From Lates calcarifer (taxonomy: Eukaryota > Chordata > Actinopteri > Centropomidae), in the NCBI RefSeq assembly GCF_001640805.2, contig NC_066856.1, positions 310,001-374,000 on the forward strand: 64,000 nucleotides of DNA. Reading direction: 5' to 3'. Shown here in pieces: positions 11,662 through 23,589 of the stretch (the first letter of the stretch is position 1; every line of letters begins with the position of its first letter). The notes beneath the pieces were generated by a model that was not told the origin of the DNA, ran no database searches, and saw only the letters and a program-made list of their open reading frames with translations. The position numbers were made by a program, and so were the translations under genes.

Positions 11662-14069
11662 TTACTTAACACAGGGTCAGGCTTTTAAATTCAAGATCCT
11701 CCTCCTCTCCTCCTGTTGAATGCTGTGCTGTAACTAAATGTCCAGTTGAGCTGACCTTTTTTCTGCAGATGACTAATTCTCCTCTCTTCCTTTCTCCTCT
11801 CATTCTCCTTTTCTTCCTCTCCTCTCTGTTGAATGCAATGTTGTATCTAAATGTCCAGCTGACCTTTTCCTGCCGATGACTCAGGCTCCTCTCTCTGGGC
11901 TCCTGTTGAGGTGAGTCAGCAGACAATCACCGCTGATCGCTCCAAATATCACCTCCTGTCAGAGGAGACAAAAACACCAGCTTCACTGTACTGCTGTCAT
12001 GGGCGGAGGTGGTTTTTCTCAGACTATATGTTGTACTGTGGTCAATTTAAACAGTCCTCACTGTCTCTGCTGTTTCCTGTCACTGAGCAGTGATTCAACA
12101 TGGCTGCTGCATCATCTGGTCTCTGGGTGGAGATGAACATAGGAGGCAGAATGATACTAACTTCACCCTGAAGAGGTTTGTATAAGATACAAGAACCTGC
12201 AGTCTGAGTGGATGTAGTGATGTAGCTGTGTCTTGCAATGGCATCCACCTTTTCTTCGGAGAAAAGAGAAAAACTGCACCTACCTTTTTTTAAAACTGGG
12301 AAGCAGCAGAGAGAAGCAGCATGACCAGAACCAGGACTGGGAACTGAAATGGATTTAACTGCTCCTATTATTTGCACTTGTGTTCCCTGCAGTGGGGGTG
12401 GTTGATATGTTTCACATCATTTTACATTTTCATTTCTTCATCATACCATCATCAAGAGGAAACATGACTCCACCTTGCACTGTGGTCAGGTCAGACAGCT
12501 CGACTTAACAACTGGTCCTGAGAGACCATAATAACCCAGAAACTGTCTCACCCACCTCCTTTGTGTGTCCTTCTCCCACCTGCACCTCTCCTCTTCACCA
12601 GTTTAAGATTTAAGATTTATGATTTTAAAAATCTTGACTGATGTAGAAAATGTGAGAGACCACACACATGATGACAAATAATGTTAGATTTCACAGTTTT
12701 GCTCTTATAGTGTCTGATGTGCAACAAGAAGACCAACACAGCACACCACATACAAACAGATTCACCACCAACAACCAGAGTCTGGACTCTCAAATGCGAA
12801 ATCTCCTGTGGTCAAAAAAGACTTTAGAGGAAATAAATATGGCAGATGATGACGTTAGTTGAGTAGTTAAGTGTTGTCCAGCCCGCAGTTGTATCTACAT
12901 ACTGCTTTTAGGTCCAAAAACTGAACTACATAATATAATAATAACATCATAATAATGACAGTTTTTTACTCTAATGATTTACAGAGACAATGTTTGTCAG
13001 AGCTTTTCTTGCACTTAACATGGCGAGTTATCAACCTGTCTCCTCTGCGGCTTTTCTGCTCCTGTGTGCGGACGCATAGGCAGAGACGCGCGCAAAACAG
13101 GAAGCAGAAGAGAACGCGAATGTAAGTGATCTTTTAATTTTTTTTTCTTCTTTGCCATTCTTAGGAGGGCTGGGGGTCCTGTTAGCGGGGTGTACCGCCC
13201 TGCCAAAACAATGGTAGGGAAAACACTGAATGATACCAATTCATTTTATTTTCTAGCACCTTTAAAACCAGTGTTACAGACAGTAAAAGCAGGGACATGA
13301 AATGCAACAAGTCAGACTGTTTCCTATTTCCCTCCATCGTCATCCCTGTGTTCTCTCAATCTGTGTCGACCAGTTTTCTTTCTTTCTTTCAGCCTCTTTC
13401 TTTGCTCTACATGCATCAGGGTTAGGTTATTAAAACTCTGTTAAAATGAAGAATTAGTTTAAAATCAGTCATCCAGTCACACACGTACTGGGAAAACAGA
13501 GAGAGGACCTGAATCTTGTTCTTTGTGCAGGTACCACACTGAAATGCAAATGAAAAATAAAATGAATGTGCTGATGAGAGAAGACGTGACTCATGGGACA
13601 TTAAAGTTTCCCATCAGCTGCTGTAAACACACGTATGCGAGTGTGATCTCATGTTACTGTGAGTCGTCCTGTATGGATTCATCTGCTCCACAGAGATTTA
13701 CAGTCAGATCAGCTTCACACCTCGAATGAGTAAAGAACCTGATACTCAATCTGATCGTTGCTGGAACCTGAGACTCAAAGGAGCATCACAGACCATGAGG
13801 TGAGATCATCCACCCTTTCTTCAACTTCTTCAACCCTTTCTCGGCCAAACAAGAAAATATTTAGGCAGATTATAGTTTATTCCTTCCTTAAATTTTTCCA
13901 TCATTAGCTTTACACAGACGTGTAGGATTGTTTGGCCTGCATAGATCCTCATTAGATCCTGCTGATGTGGTTTCGGAAGCTGAGGAAGATTCCAGTCTCT
14001 CGCATGATCATTTAGGTTTCCTAAGCTTTTTTGCTTATGAAGGTTTCTAACTGAGGTAAATGACCCTGA
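11662..14069. other. Intergenic, mostly unannotated
   Basis: Two related segments (11693-11775 and 11816-11895) both contain CTGTTGAATGC, AAATGTCCAG, TGACCTTTT and ATGACT, a short local direct duplication. No gene. A possible hAT end lies near 13228. Confidence 0.5.
13130..13228. mobile_element. Possible hAT-type element end
   Basis: Ends in TAGGGAAAACACTG (13215-13228), i.e. CAGTGTTTTCCCTA read outward, which resembles hAT terminal repeats. GC-rich sequence (13030-13110) to its left may be internal. A matching left end was not found. Confidence 0.4.
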
Positions 14070-14410
14070 AGTATCAGCTATGATCAGAGCTGGTCCAGTT
14101 CTCTAGATGTTAAGGAAAGGAGCTTCACTGCTTCCTATCTTATCTCCTTCAGCAGAGGAGACACTGGACCTTCCTTTACCAAAGGAAAGGAGAGAATGAT
14201 GACCCATGATTCCTTGCAGCAGCAGCAGCATTTAAAGCGACGCACTGTCGCAGTTTCACTGCAGCAGACCCACGTACATGTAAACACAACAGAGCTCCTG
14301 TTTTATGTTTGAGACACGATCAGAAAGTGATGAAAAGCCTTCCTGATTGTCTGAGCTCCAAATCTTACGGTACAGATTTCTTGTCTTTCAGATCCAGGTA
14401 GGAGTCATCA
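14070..14410 (+). repeat. Dispersed repeat A, copy 1
   Basis: Matches the reverse complement of 19505-19830 over about 300 bases with small indels; shared landmarks are ATGATCAGAGCTGGTCCAG, CCATGATTCCTTGCAGCAGC and AACACAACAGAGCTCCTG. This copy has an extra segment of about 20 bases near 14160-14180. Family not recognised. Confidence 0.75.
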
Positions 14411-15039
14411 TGAAGAACAGACTGATTTAATTTATACTGATTATCATTGTCTCTACTTAACAAAGGTATAAAAAAAGTTAAAGGTGCCATGACAGAAATA
14501 TAATCTACTCTGGACCTGTTCAGTTGCCTTTTTTTTAAAAAAAAAAAAAATCATTTTAATGGCTCAACTTTCTCTTCTTGTATTTTCCTCAACCTCATGT
14601 TATTATTTTATTTCAACATTTCAATCCTGTTTGTTGGTTTTTATTTTGAACAATAAATATTTTGTTTCCTCTGAGTAAATGATGGTTAAATGTTGCTGCG
14701 TAGAAGCTGAAAACATCCTTTCTTTAGGAGCTGTGATTCTGTGGACAGAGAGCCTGGTGTCAGTGCAGTTAGATTCTCTAAAACCATGGTTCTTAAGTCC
14801 TTATGAATTCTCCCTGATATCTTTCTTTCATCTCATGATGTTTTCCATCAAGGTCAAGGAAAAGTGGTTAGGAAAGGAGATTTTAGGTTCTGTGGTGAAC
14901 CTGATAAACAACAGGACATGCAGATAGAGTCTGGTTCAGGAAAACTTAGCAGAGCTCTATCCTTCTCTCTGACTGTGGACCAAGACTGATCCTCCAGGTG
15001 GGTTAGAATCAGAGACGACAGAACTTCTGGAGGAACAGG

Positions 15040-15494
15040 GAGACCACTTCTCCCGTGTTAGCCTCTCTACACTGGCTCCCAGTCAAATCCAGAATAGAAT
15101 TCAAAATCCTCCTCATCACTTACAGAGCCCTTAACGGTCAGGCACCATCTTACCTTAAAGATCTCATAGACCCCTACAATCCCACTAGGACACTGCACTC
15201 CCAGAATACTGGTTCTCTACCCCCACCCCTCACCCCCTTCTTAACCCAACCAGTCGAGGCAGATGGCCGCCCACCCTGAGTCCGGTTCTGCTCGAGGTTT
15301 CTGCCTCTCAAAAGGAAGTTTTTTCTTGCCACTGTCTCCTAATGCTGCTCATGGTGGGATTTGTTGGGTCTCTCTCTGTAAATACCTATTTTAAAGAGTA
15401 TGGTCTAGACCTGCTCTATATGAAAAGTGCCTTGAGATGACTTTTGTTGTGATTCGGCACCATATAAATAAAACTGAACTGAATTGAAAATTGA
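15040..15494 (+). mobile_element. L2/CR1-superfamily LINE, 3' fragment with internal deletion
   Basis: 15055-15220 encodes the ORF2 C-terminal signature LASLHWLPVKSRIEFKILL then YRALNGQAPSYLKDL. At about 15245 it jumps straight to the 3' UTR block (GAGGCAGATGGCCGCCCACC) and runs to a TGAACTGAATTGAA tail. The ORF2 end and most of the 3' UTR present in the 611-1413 copy are missing. May belong to Rex1 or L2; not resolvable by eye. Confidence 0.78.
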
Positions 15495-16006
15495 ACCTCT
15501 TCAGATGGTGGTTCACAGATACAGAGGTGTCCTGTTAGTCAGTAGCAGTGTCTCGTAACAGAGCAGCAGCAGATCATGTTCAGATAAAGCTTAGAGCTAA
15601 ACGACAGATGTAAAGTCTAAGTCTCTAAAAACTGTTGACGGTTTAAACCTGGTTTCACTGACTCATCATGTTTCACTCTGTATCTCTCTGCACACCATTT
15701 GTTTTTATCTCCTGGTAAATGTTGATTGTGGGTTAACTGCTTCTCTGGGCTCACTGAGGACATGGAGATTCAGTTTCTACAACACAGTAAATCCCAAGAT
15801 TTACAGGAGAGGAGCAGCCAGGCAGAACTCAAATCAGTATTAAGTCTGAATGAATCATTCTATGAGTCCACACTGATATACAGACATCCTCAATTTAACA
15901 TGAAGACTTTGTTTCTTTGTAAATGTTCAGGTAAGGTGACAGCATTTCCATTCAGTTTACCATTTTCTATACTTAGCATAAAAGAGTACTGCATCAACAA
16001 GCATTT

Positions 16007-16345
16007 AAAGGTACAATACACAGGATTTGTTGCTATTTGTAGATACACAATTCAAAGTTGGCCCCTCTTTCTCGACTCAACGAGAGAGAGAGAGACAGAA
16101 AGAGGGTGGTCGTGTTCTAGACAGCTAGAGAGTGAATGACAAGAGGAAACAGTGTTAGCGAGAACAGAGCAGTGAATCAGAGAAGTAAAACCTTCTTTTC
16201 TAAAGTGTAAATAACAGTGCGTTACAATTGTACTCGGAAGTCTGAATTTCCGAGTTTCTGGTCGGAAGTTTCGACTGGAATCCCCCCTGAAGTCGAGGTG
16301 ACATCATTCACTTCCAACCTCTGATGTAAATGGAACACAGCATAA
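16007..16345 (+). repeat. Dispersed repeat (CAAAGTTGGCCCCTC / CGGAAGTCTGAATTTCCGAG)
   Basis: GGTACAATACACAGGATTTG, TTCAAAGTTGGCCCCTCTTT and a GAGAGAGA run, followed by self-complementary TCGGAAGTCTGAATTTCCGA and a CCTCTGATGTAAATGG end. A related CCTCCAATGTAAATGG end is at 7723-7738. Looks like non-autonomous transposon debris. Confidence 0.45.
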
Positions 16346-17149
16346 ACACAGCCACACCTCCACACAACCCTGAGGGGAGGTGCCACACTGCTGGATGTTG
16401 GATGACTTTGGATAGTTCAGCACCAACCTCACTCAAACAGACACACAGCCCTGCAGCTCTTTATACATCCATGGCAGGGGGCTACACACCCACCGCCCAA
16501 AGGTCAACGTCCAGAAATATCCCGACCACAACAAAATAAGAAGAAAATTCTTCTACCTGTGAACATGTGTCACCTCACACTGAGCTGTGTTAGTAGTGTA
16601 TACCTACATTGATGTGTGTCGTTTTTTCAGTGCAATCTGTGTCTGTTGCTGCTCCTCACCTGTACCTCAGCATTAACACCTGCAGTTTCAACATGAGGAA
16701 ATCATTAAACAACAAACTCTGAGCCTTACTCTCTGCTCCTCCATGTGCTCCTCACTCCAGTTAAACTTCATCTGATTTTGACCTTGAATGAATTTAAGAA
16801 AAATCCACCCTCATGAAAACAAGTCAATAAATGACCCTGCAGACTAACACCTGTTGTTCTGTAAAAGTTTCTGTTCAATCAGATCGCTGATGTCGTCTTC
16901 ATCTTTCCCATCCCTCAGCCTGAACATGTTGACTTTACATGAAACTGCACAGCAGCTGGAGTCTTCTCCTCCCTGACTCCTTCACACTATGCATATTTAA
17001 TACAGGAGTATATGATCGCCATCAGAGGAGGTCAGAGCTGGTGGAGAAGCGGTGGTGTGTCCTGTTGGCCATACAACAGAAGGTGAGAGAAGAGGAGCTG
17101 AATCAGTTATATTAACATAAAATACTGTCGTCCTAAAGAGGCAATCCAC

Positions 17150-17265
17150 CCATTTTAAGGTCAGTTTAGTCATCATGAGGAGGGAAACTTCTGACTGGTC
17201 AGGTTTAATAAAAACTACATTACCCATGAGCCTCAGCTGCTGTTGCCATGGAGAGGGAACTGGTC
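17150..17265 (+). repeat. Dispersed repeat C, copy 1
   Basis: The core CTCAGCTGCTGTTGCCATGG with CTACATTACCCATGAG recurs inverted at 58188-58245. Confidence 0.6.
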
Positions 17266-17330
17266 AGAGGAGAGAATCAGAGCATAGGGAATTAAAAACT
17301 TAAGCTTTGATTGAATGCACATTTCTATAT

Positions 17331-17332
17331 GT

Positions 17333-17389
<57 letters not shown>
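17331..17389. repeat. (GT)n microsatellite
   Basis: About 29 units with one AT near the start. Confidence 0.92.
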
Positions 17390-18164
17390 GTTGCAGCGCG
17401 GCAGAGGTTGATCTTCCTAATGCAGCCTCCTATGCAGAGGTCATAAATTAGTCTGAAACACAGAGGGAGAGACACTGCTGCCAACCTCATCTGCAGAGAG
17501 GAGAGGAGGAGAGAGGGGGAGCAGAGAGGAGTAGTCAGTCTGAGATGCAGTATCAGACCCTCCTCATGTCTGCAGTCTTCCTCCTTTGACAGTGGTCTCC
17601 TCAGACACCTCCTCCTTCAGTTCCCTCTGCTCCTCCTGTAAATGGAGCATTAATTAGAATCAATGAGAGTAATAAAATGTATTGGACTCCATTTTTGTGC
17701 AGAGACAGAGATAAGGAGCTCTTTGTCTGAGAGGATTTGAGGCTTCGCTCTGTTTAAACAGGAGGAGGAAGTAGAGACAGGACATGAAGCTTTTTTTAGT
17801 TTTCTATTGTAATTTCATTTCTCTAACCTTCTAAACCATTATGGAAATTGAAAATTAGGCATTCCACAGAAAATACTAATATGATTTGGGTTCAGGAAGA
17901 AACCTTTAATCTGTGCGTTGTGTTCCTAAATGGACTCTTTGTCTGTTCTGATTGGACTGTAATTCTGCTCTGACTGATATTAACTCAGCGTTAGTCATTT
18001 CTTTTCTGCTCCACCATGTCTGTGCTCTCACCATCACCTCTGATAATTAACAGGAAACTAAATTAATTCACTGTCTGCAGACAATTTAAATCAGCTGTTC
18101 AGGTCAGATCTGTGTTGTTACTGTCTTTCTTTAACTTGGGATAGTCTCTCTCTAAGTTTAGAAA

Positions 18165-18455
18165 CTATAGTTCCCATAATACAATGGAAGTAAGTTAGCA
18201 TGTCAGCACTTCCTGTTCCCTCGTCCCAAAGTATTCTCTGACATAAAATCGGTCAGTAAATCCCCCACTCCTGATGTTTGAAGCTTTTACATGTCTTAAA
18301 AAAGGTGGTTGCTAACAAGTGTCTAAATGATACTACAGAGGTTGTAGTAGCCTTGTTATGTTTCTATTCACACTCTTTCAAACTATCACTAACTTTCTAA
18401 GAAGAAACGCTTTTGTAGAAGAGCTCAGAGCTAAATGAAATGACAATTTGGATCA
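18165..18455 (+). repeat. Dispersed repeat B, copy 1
   Basis: Shares ATAAAATCGGTCAGTAAATC, CCCCACTCCTGATGTTTGAA and GTAGAAGAGCTCAGAGCTAA with the reverse complement of 23590-23960. Lacks about 80 bases present in the other copy next to CTCGTCCCAAAGT. Confidence 0.78.
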
Positions 18456-19504
18456 GGGTGATGCTAACTTCAGGGTTGGGCTACAGAAATACATCATCCC
18501 CACTGCTCTTTATTTGGGAAATGAAGCATCATCCATGTTTACAGTGTTTAATCAGCAGAGGATGAAGGAAGTCAGCTACAAAACTGGTTTAATCAGCCTG
18601 TCCTCTTCCTCTTCCTGGCTCATTACTAGCTACAACACTGGTGCTCACTGAGTGACACCTTCAAACCTCAGACATCAGCTCTCAGACCAGCAGGGTCAGG
18701 TGCATCCAGGTGAAGTGGCTCAGCTCCTGCAGCTTCACCTGACACATTAAAGAAAAGTATCAGTGGTTGTTCTGCTGTTCAGTGTTCAGTGTGAACAACA
18801 ATCAGACTTTGAAATGATGAAAAAGTAATCTGTTACCTCCTCCAGTGTGTGCAGGTCAGCTGTCCTGATCAGACCATCTTATCCTCTTTTTAATTACCAG
18901 TGTCCTGTGAGGTCCTCCATTTGAAAAGCTTATTTCAGCAGTCCTTCCCATCATGCATCTGCACTCTCCCCACTCACTGTCTGCTGCACACACACTTAAG
19001 ATAATGAATAGCTGGAGGAGGCTAGCATTCTTTATTGCAGCCCAGTAAAAGGCCACTCAGTCTGGATCCACCAGGCACAAACACAGACGTTTGGTTGGAG
19101 TGTGACGATCAGCAGTTCAGTCTCTGCTCCTTTCAGACAGTCACCTGAGGGCAGACTGAATGTCTTTAAGACAGGAAAGAGAGAATCAGACTGCACTGAC
19201 ACAAGGTTTTTTTTTTTTTTAAACCAACTTTATTTCTAACAGATGAAGACCTGTACAGAGACAAACTGCTGTAGGCTACAGTTCAATAAGGTTTCCTGTC
19301 CAACACAGAATCACAGCTGCTAAAGACACAGAAACATTTAACCATCAGTTACTGACAGGAAACCACATCAAAACAAACAAACAAACAGTCAGTGGAAAAT
19401 ATAAGCAGAGAAGCTGAACCATTAAAATAATGATTGAATAGAAATAAGGAACAGAGGGACAGGTCCAGAGCAAATAATATTCAGACTGAAGTTTGAAGAT
19501 TTTT

Positions 19505-19830
19505 TTTTTGTAGTTTACTCCTAACTGGACCTGAAAGAGAAGAAATCTGTACATAAAGATTTGGAGCTCAGCCAGTCAGGAAGGATTTTCATCAGTTTCT
19601 GATTGTGTCACAAACATAAAACAGGAGCTCTGTTGTGTTTACATGTACATGGGTCGATTGCAGTGAAACTACAGTGCTGCATCACTTTAAACACTGCTGC
19701 TGCAAGGAATCATGGGGTAATTCTCTCCTTTCCTTTGCTAAAGGAGATAAGATAGGAAGCACTGAAGCTCCTTTCCTTAACATTTAGAGAACTGGACCAG
19801 CTCTGATCATGGCTGAGACTCAGATACTTT
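19505..19830 (-). repeat. Dispersed repeat A, copy 2 (inverted)
   Basis: Inverted relative to 14070-14410. A run of T's and TTGTAGTTTACTCCTAACTG flank the left side. The open frames crossing it on both strands (around 19710-20150) are chance frames. Confidence 0.75.
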
Positions 19831-20440
19831 GGAGGACAGATAGACTGGATCCTCTGCATGCTCTCCTCCTCCTCGTCCTCCTCTTCTTCTTCAGTTGTCT
19901 TCTCATGTCTGTAAACCCTGTCAGCAGCGAGAGCCTGAAGTGGGTCAGGGGATATTTGGGGACGAGGCAGAGCTGGGGAAGAGAGGTGGGGAGGATTCAG
20001 AGGGATTTGAAAACCTGTTTGTTTCATCACCATTTGTCGTTGAAGCAGAGGGATTATGGTGCTAGGCTTACGTATTTCTATCACTGTTTTCAGCCTCACG
20101 GATGTTTGGTATCAGAGGGAGAATCAGGTCAAAAGGGCAGAACACTGTAAAGTTAAGAAGGTCAGTGTTTACATAATTATCTGAAGCCACTCACTGATCC
20201 CAGACCTGCTTCTGTATCTGGACTGTTTATAATTAACACTGTCTACAGCAGGTGAGTTGCCGCTGTTCATCACTGAGCTGAACAACAAACCCTAAAACTC
20301 ATCAAACTGTTTCACTCTGAAACAACAATCTGAAAACACAGAGGTGGATTTCCTTTTATTTTGTTGACAAAGTGATCTGAGAGTTTGTGTTTTTACAAAG
20401 TCAGAATCCAGTCTCCATCAGATCAAAATGAAGATATTAA

Positions 20441-20580
20441 ATTAAATTCAGTTTTATTTATATAGCGCCAAATCACAACAGAAGTTATTTCAAGGCACTT
20501 TTCATATAGAGCAGGTCTAAGCCATACTCTTTAGATTATTATATTTACAGAGAGAGACCGACAGCAAAAGGTCTGGACCC
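20441..20580 (-). mobile_element. LINE 3'-tail fragment (same family, minus strand)
   Basis: Reverse complement of the common tail: TTTATTTATATAGCGCCAAA then CACTTTTCATATAGAGCAGG, ending in the TAAATTCAG-type tail at its left edge. Confidence 0.72.
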
Positions 20581-20662
20581 AATGTGCCAAGTGCAGGAAG
20601 TATTCATACAAAGTACATATGAAAACAATCTGCAGCTCCTGCTCCACTGACTGAACTCTCTC

Positions 20663-20664
<2 letters not shown>

Positions 20665-20698
<34 letters not shown>

Positions 20699-20727
20699 AC
20701 TTTATGACACACACACACACACACACA
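20665..20727. repeat. (GT)n and (CA)n arms forming a perfect 23 bp hairpin
   Basis: 20677-20699 is exactly complementary to 20705-20727 around the 5-base loop CTTTA (20700-20704). The GT array runs from 20665. Confidence 0.9.
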
Positions 20728-21220
20728 TGCAAACTGTTTCATATTTTGTGTTTTTGACAATAAAAATGTGGGCTAATATAAAATGGCATTAAAGGGTTAA
20801 AATTATTGAAGAAATGCATGTACATTAGTTATAGTTCAGTTTAGTTATGATCAGGACTGAAATTGATCAAAAGATTTAATGCGGTGAAAGTAAAAAAAAA
20901 TAGTAGCAGTAATACTAGAAGAAGTACTAATAACTTCTAAATATAAAGCAGGTGTTGAGTAGGGTTATAGGAGCAGCAGGAGGCTTATCATCACAGATCA
21001 GGTCTTGGACAATGTACAAATTCTCTGTTACAAGTATTCAAAATTCTACCTGAGTAAAAGTACAGAAATATTTAGCAGCAGAGTGTACTTCAAATATCAA
21101 ATGTAAAAGTACTCAGTGTTAAATCACTCCTGAGAAGTGACTGATTTAGAGTCATATTCTGTGAACACAAGTTCTTATCAAACAAGATCAATAAAATATT
21201 ATTTCAGAACTTCAAGAGCT

Positions 21221-21253
21221 GTGTGTGTGTGTGTGTGGTGTGTGTGTGTGTGT
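21221..21253. repeat. (GT)n microsatellite
   Basis: GT repeat interrupted by GGT. Confidence 0.9.
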
Positions 21254-21552
21254 TCAGGGCCTGTCATGTCTCACAGTTTACCAGTCAATCATACAGTATG
21301 TTTGATTCTAAACTGCAATGCTACGACACAGTAAAATCTGCAGTATAGTGAAGCAGTAGTAAAACTATATTAAAAACAGACAGCTGACAGTGATACAAAC
21401 AAACCTTTTATTGGCTTTTACTTTATGACATATTTATTTCTCCAGGTTACTAAAGAAAAAGTGTAAAAAGATTTGGGACATATTTATGCAAAATGCACAA
21501 CAGGTTGTGAAATACCTCCTGTGAATGGAAGAGGACCCATGCACCTTAAATT

Positions 21553-21916
21553 AAATTAAATTAAATCCATCCATTCATTATGAATACCTCTTTTCCTCTG
21601 AGGGTCGTGGAAAGGCTGGAGCCACTCCCAGCTGACACTGTGTGAGATGGACAGATCTGCAGTCTATCACAGGGCTGATACATAGAGACAAACAACCACT
21701 CACACTCACATTCACATTCACACTTACAGACAATTTAGAGTCACTGATTAACCTGCATGTCTTTGGACTGTGGAAGGAAGCTGGAGTACCCGGAGAGAAC
21801 CCACACAGGCACAGAGACAACATGCAAACTCCATACAGAAAAGCTCCAGGTTAACCCGGGTTTGAACCTTCTTCTTGTGCGGTGACAACTCTAACCACTG
21901 TGCCTTCCCCTTAAAT
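21553..21916. repeat. Dispersed fish repeat (ATTTAGAGTCAC...CATGCAAACTCCA family)
   Basis: Contains CAATTTAGAGTCACTGATTA, CATGTCTTTGGACTGTGGAA, CCGGAGAGAACCCACACAGG and CATGCAAACTCCATACAGAA in order, flanked by CCATCCATTC. A very common teleost repeat. The open frames over it are incidental. Confidence 0.65.
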
Positions 21917-22042
21917 ATTCTAAAATGTGTTATTTCAAGTGAAGATTTAACAAGAGGAGAAACAGGTTTAATCTTCAGGTTGAATGAACTCTGACTGAGT
22001 TCTCTGGGACAGGTCACAGATGTGTCCCTGCTGACTGAGTCC

Positions 22043-22045
<3 letters not shown>

Positions 22046-22092
<47 letters not shown>
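22046..22092. repeat. (CA)n microsatellite
   Basis: About 23 uninterrupted CA units, followed by further CACACA at 22115-22129. Confidence 0.92.
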
Positions 22093-22094
<2 letters not shown>

Positions 22095-22947
22095 GTGCTC
22101 ATCCACTGACTGAAACACACATACACACAGAGGACAGATGGAGTCACAGCGTGGGCTGTTGGCCTTTCACACTCTTTGTTTCTTCTCCTTCACCATCCCT
22201 CTCGCCTTCTCTCTCATTTTCTCTCCTTCTCCTCTTTCCTCTTTTCTCCTTGTCTTTGCCAGAGCATCTTTTCTGTCTGTCTGACCTTTTTATTTGTTCT
22301 TTTCATTAGGAAAATAGAAGCTGACAGTGGTGGATTGTGTTGGGCAGATGAGGTGATGACTCTTTGACTCTGGATGTTGAAGGTTAGATTTAGGGTTTTC
22401 TTCTTCTCATGTTTTCTTCTTCATCTCTGTGTCACTGACGTACAGTGAAAGATTTTTACATCTGATAAATCCAGACCCTGAGCTATAACCAGGAAGAGCT
22501 CTTTCACTTTGGCTGCCATCGTCCTTAATCACATCAGAGGCAGGAGAGCAGAGAGAGAAATGCTTAGTCCTCAGAGCCTTTGCCGTTTCTGTGCCGTAAA
22601 TATTGATTACAGGTTAAAGGCAATTAGAATAATGGAACAGAGAGCGAGGAGCCTGTGCCAGGACCATCTTGGCTTTGGTGAGCAGTTTGTGGAATAAAGA
22701 TGGTGGAGAGAGCAGCTCCTGATTTAAAGAGCTGGAGTGTCTTTACCGAAATAAGCCCTTAATACATCTGACAGAGGATAATGCACAGTATACACCACCC
22801 ATCAGCATCCTGAGCAAGGAAATCTGCTGCCAACGGCTCAGAGCTCAACTTAAAGGACAATGAAGTGTTTAAAGAGCTCGACTGAGAACACTGAGGCTTT
22901 AATTAACAGGAGGAGGTGTTTAAGGTCCCTGTCGTCTCTACACAGAA

Positions 22948-22992
22948 GAACCAGAGAAACCAGAGGGACCAGAGGAACCAGAGGAACCAGAT
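22948..22992. repeat. Short minisatellite, five (GRACCAGAG) units
   Basis: GAACCAGAG, AAACCAGAG, GGACCAGAG, GAACCAGAG and GAACCAGAT follow one another directly. Confidence 0.8.
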
Positions 22993-23589
22993 GGACTCTC
23001 ATTAAGTACCTGCACTGCCAGTAAGCTTTTGTTGTCTTTTTGGTGTAATAAATCATGAACTGTTTATTGCAGACTGGTGTCTGCATTTCGTATCCCTTCT
23101 CCTGTGTCCCCTCGCCCTATAACAATAATAAACAGGTGGTTAATGTTGTGGAACAGTCTCAGTTTGGTTAGGTCCAGGAAAAGAAGGTAGTTTGGGTTAA
23201 AACTGGTCCTGGATTAAAGAAATAACAATGACTCCTGGGTTCAAACAGGAAGTGAACAGAGGTCTCTGTTCAACTCCCCCCCCCCCAACACCACGTTTCT
23301 CATGTAATAAAGAATATTACATCATCTACTGTGTTCCTGTCATATTTATTACAATGTGTAACTGTGGCTTGTAATACAGTGGTGCAGGGATGATGTACTT
23401 TTGTAGTCCAATACAGAAGTTAGCATCCCTCTGGTTATTACAGAAAATAAACTGAAACTAAAGTTTCTGATCCTTCCAGGTTTTAGATCATCAGATGATC
23501 TTCAATCTCTTTCAGTCTCCAGAAGTAAGAAGCTAATGTTAGGCTATAAACCAACTATGCCACAGTCACATGACGTCAACATCTAGACC

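Noticed and set aside
15726..16139. 137-codon plus-strand frame
   Set aside because: Runs into the dispersed repeat at 16007 with a GAGAGA run; no protein features.
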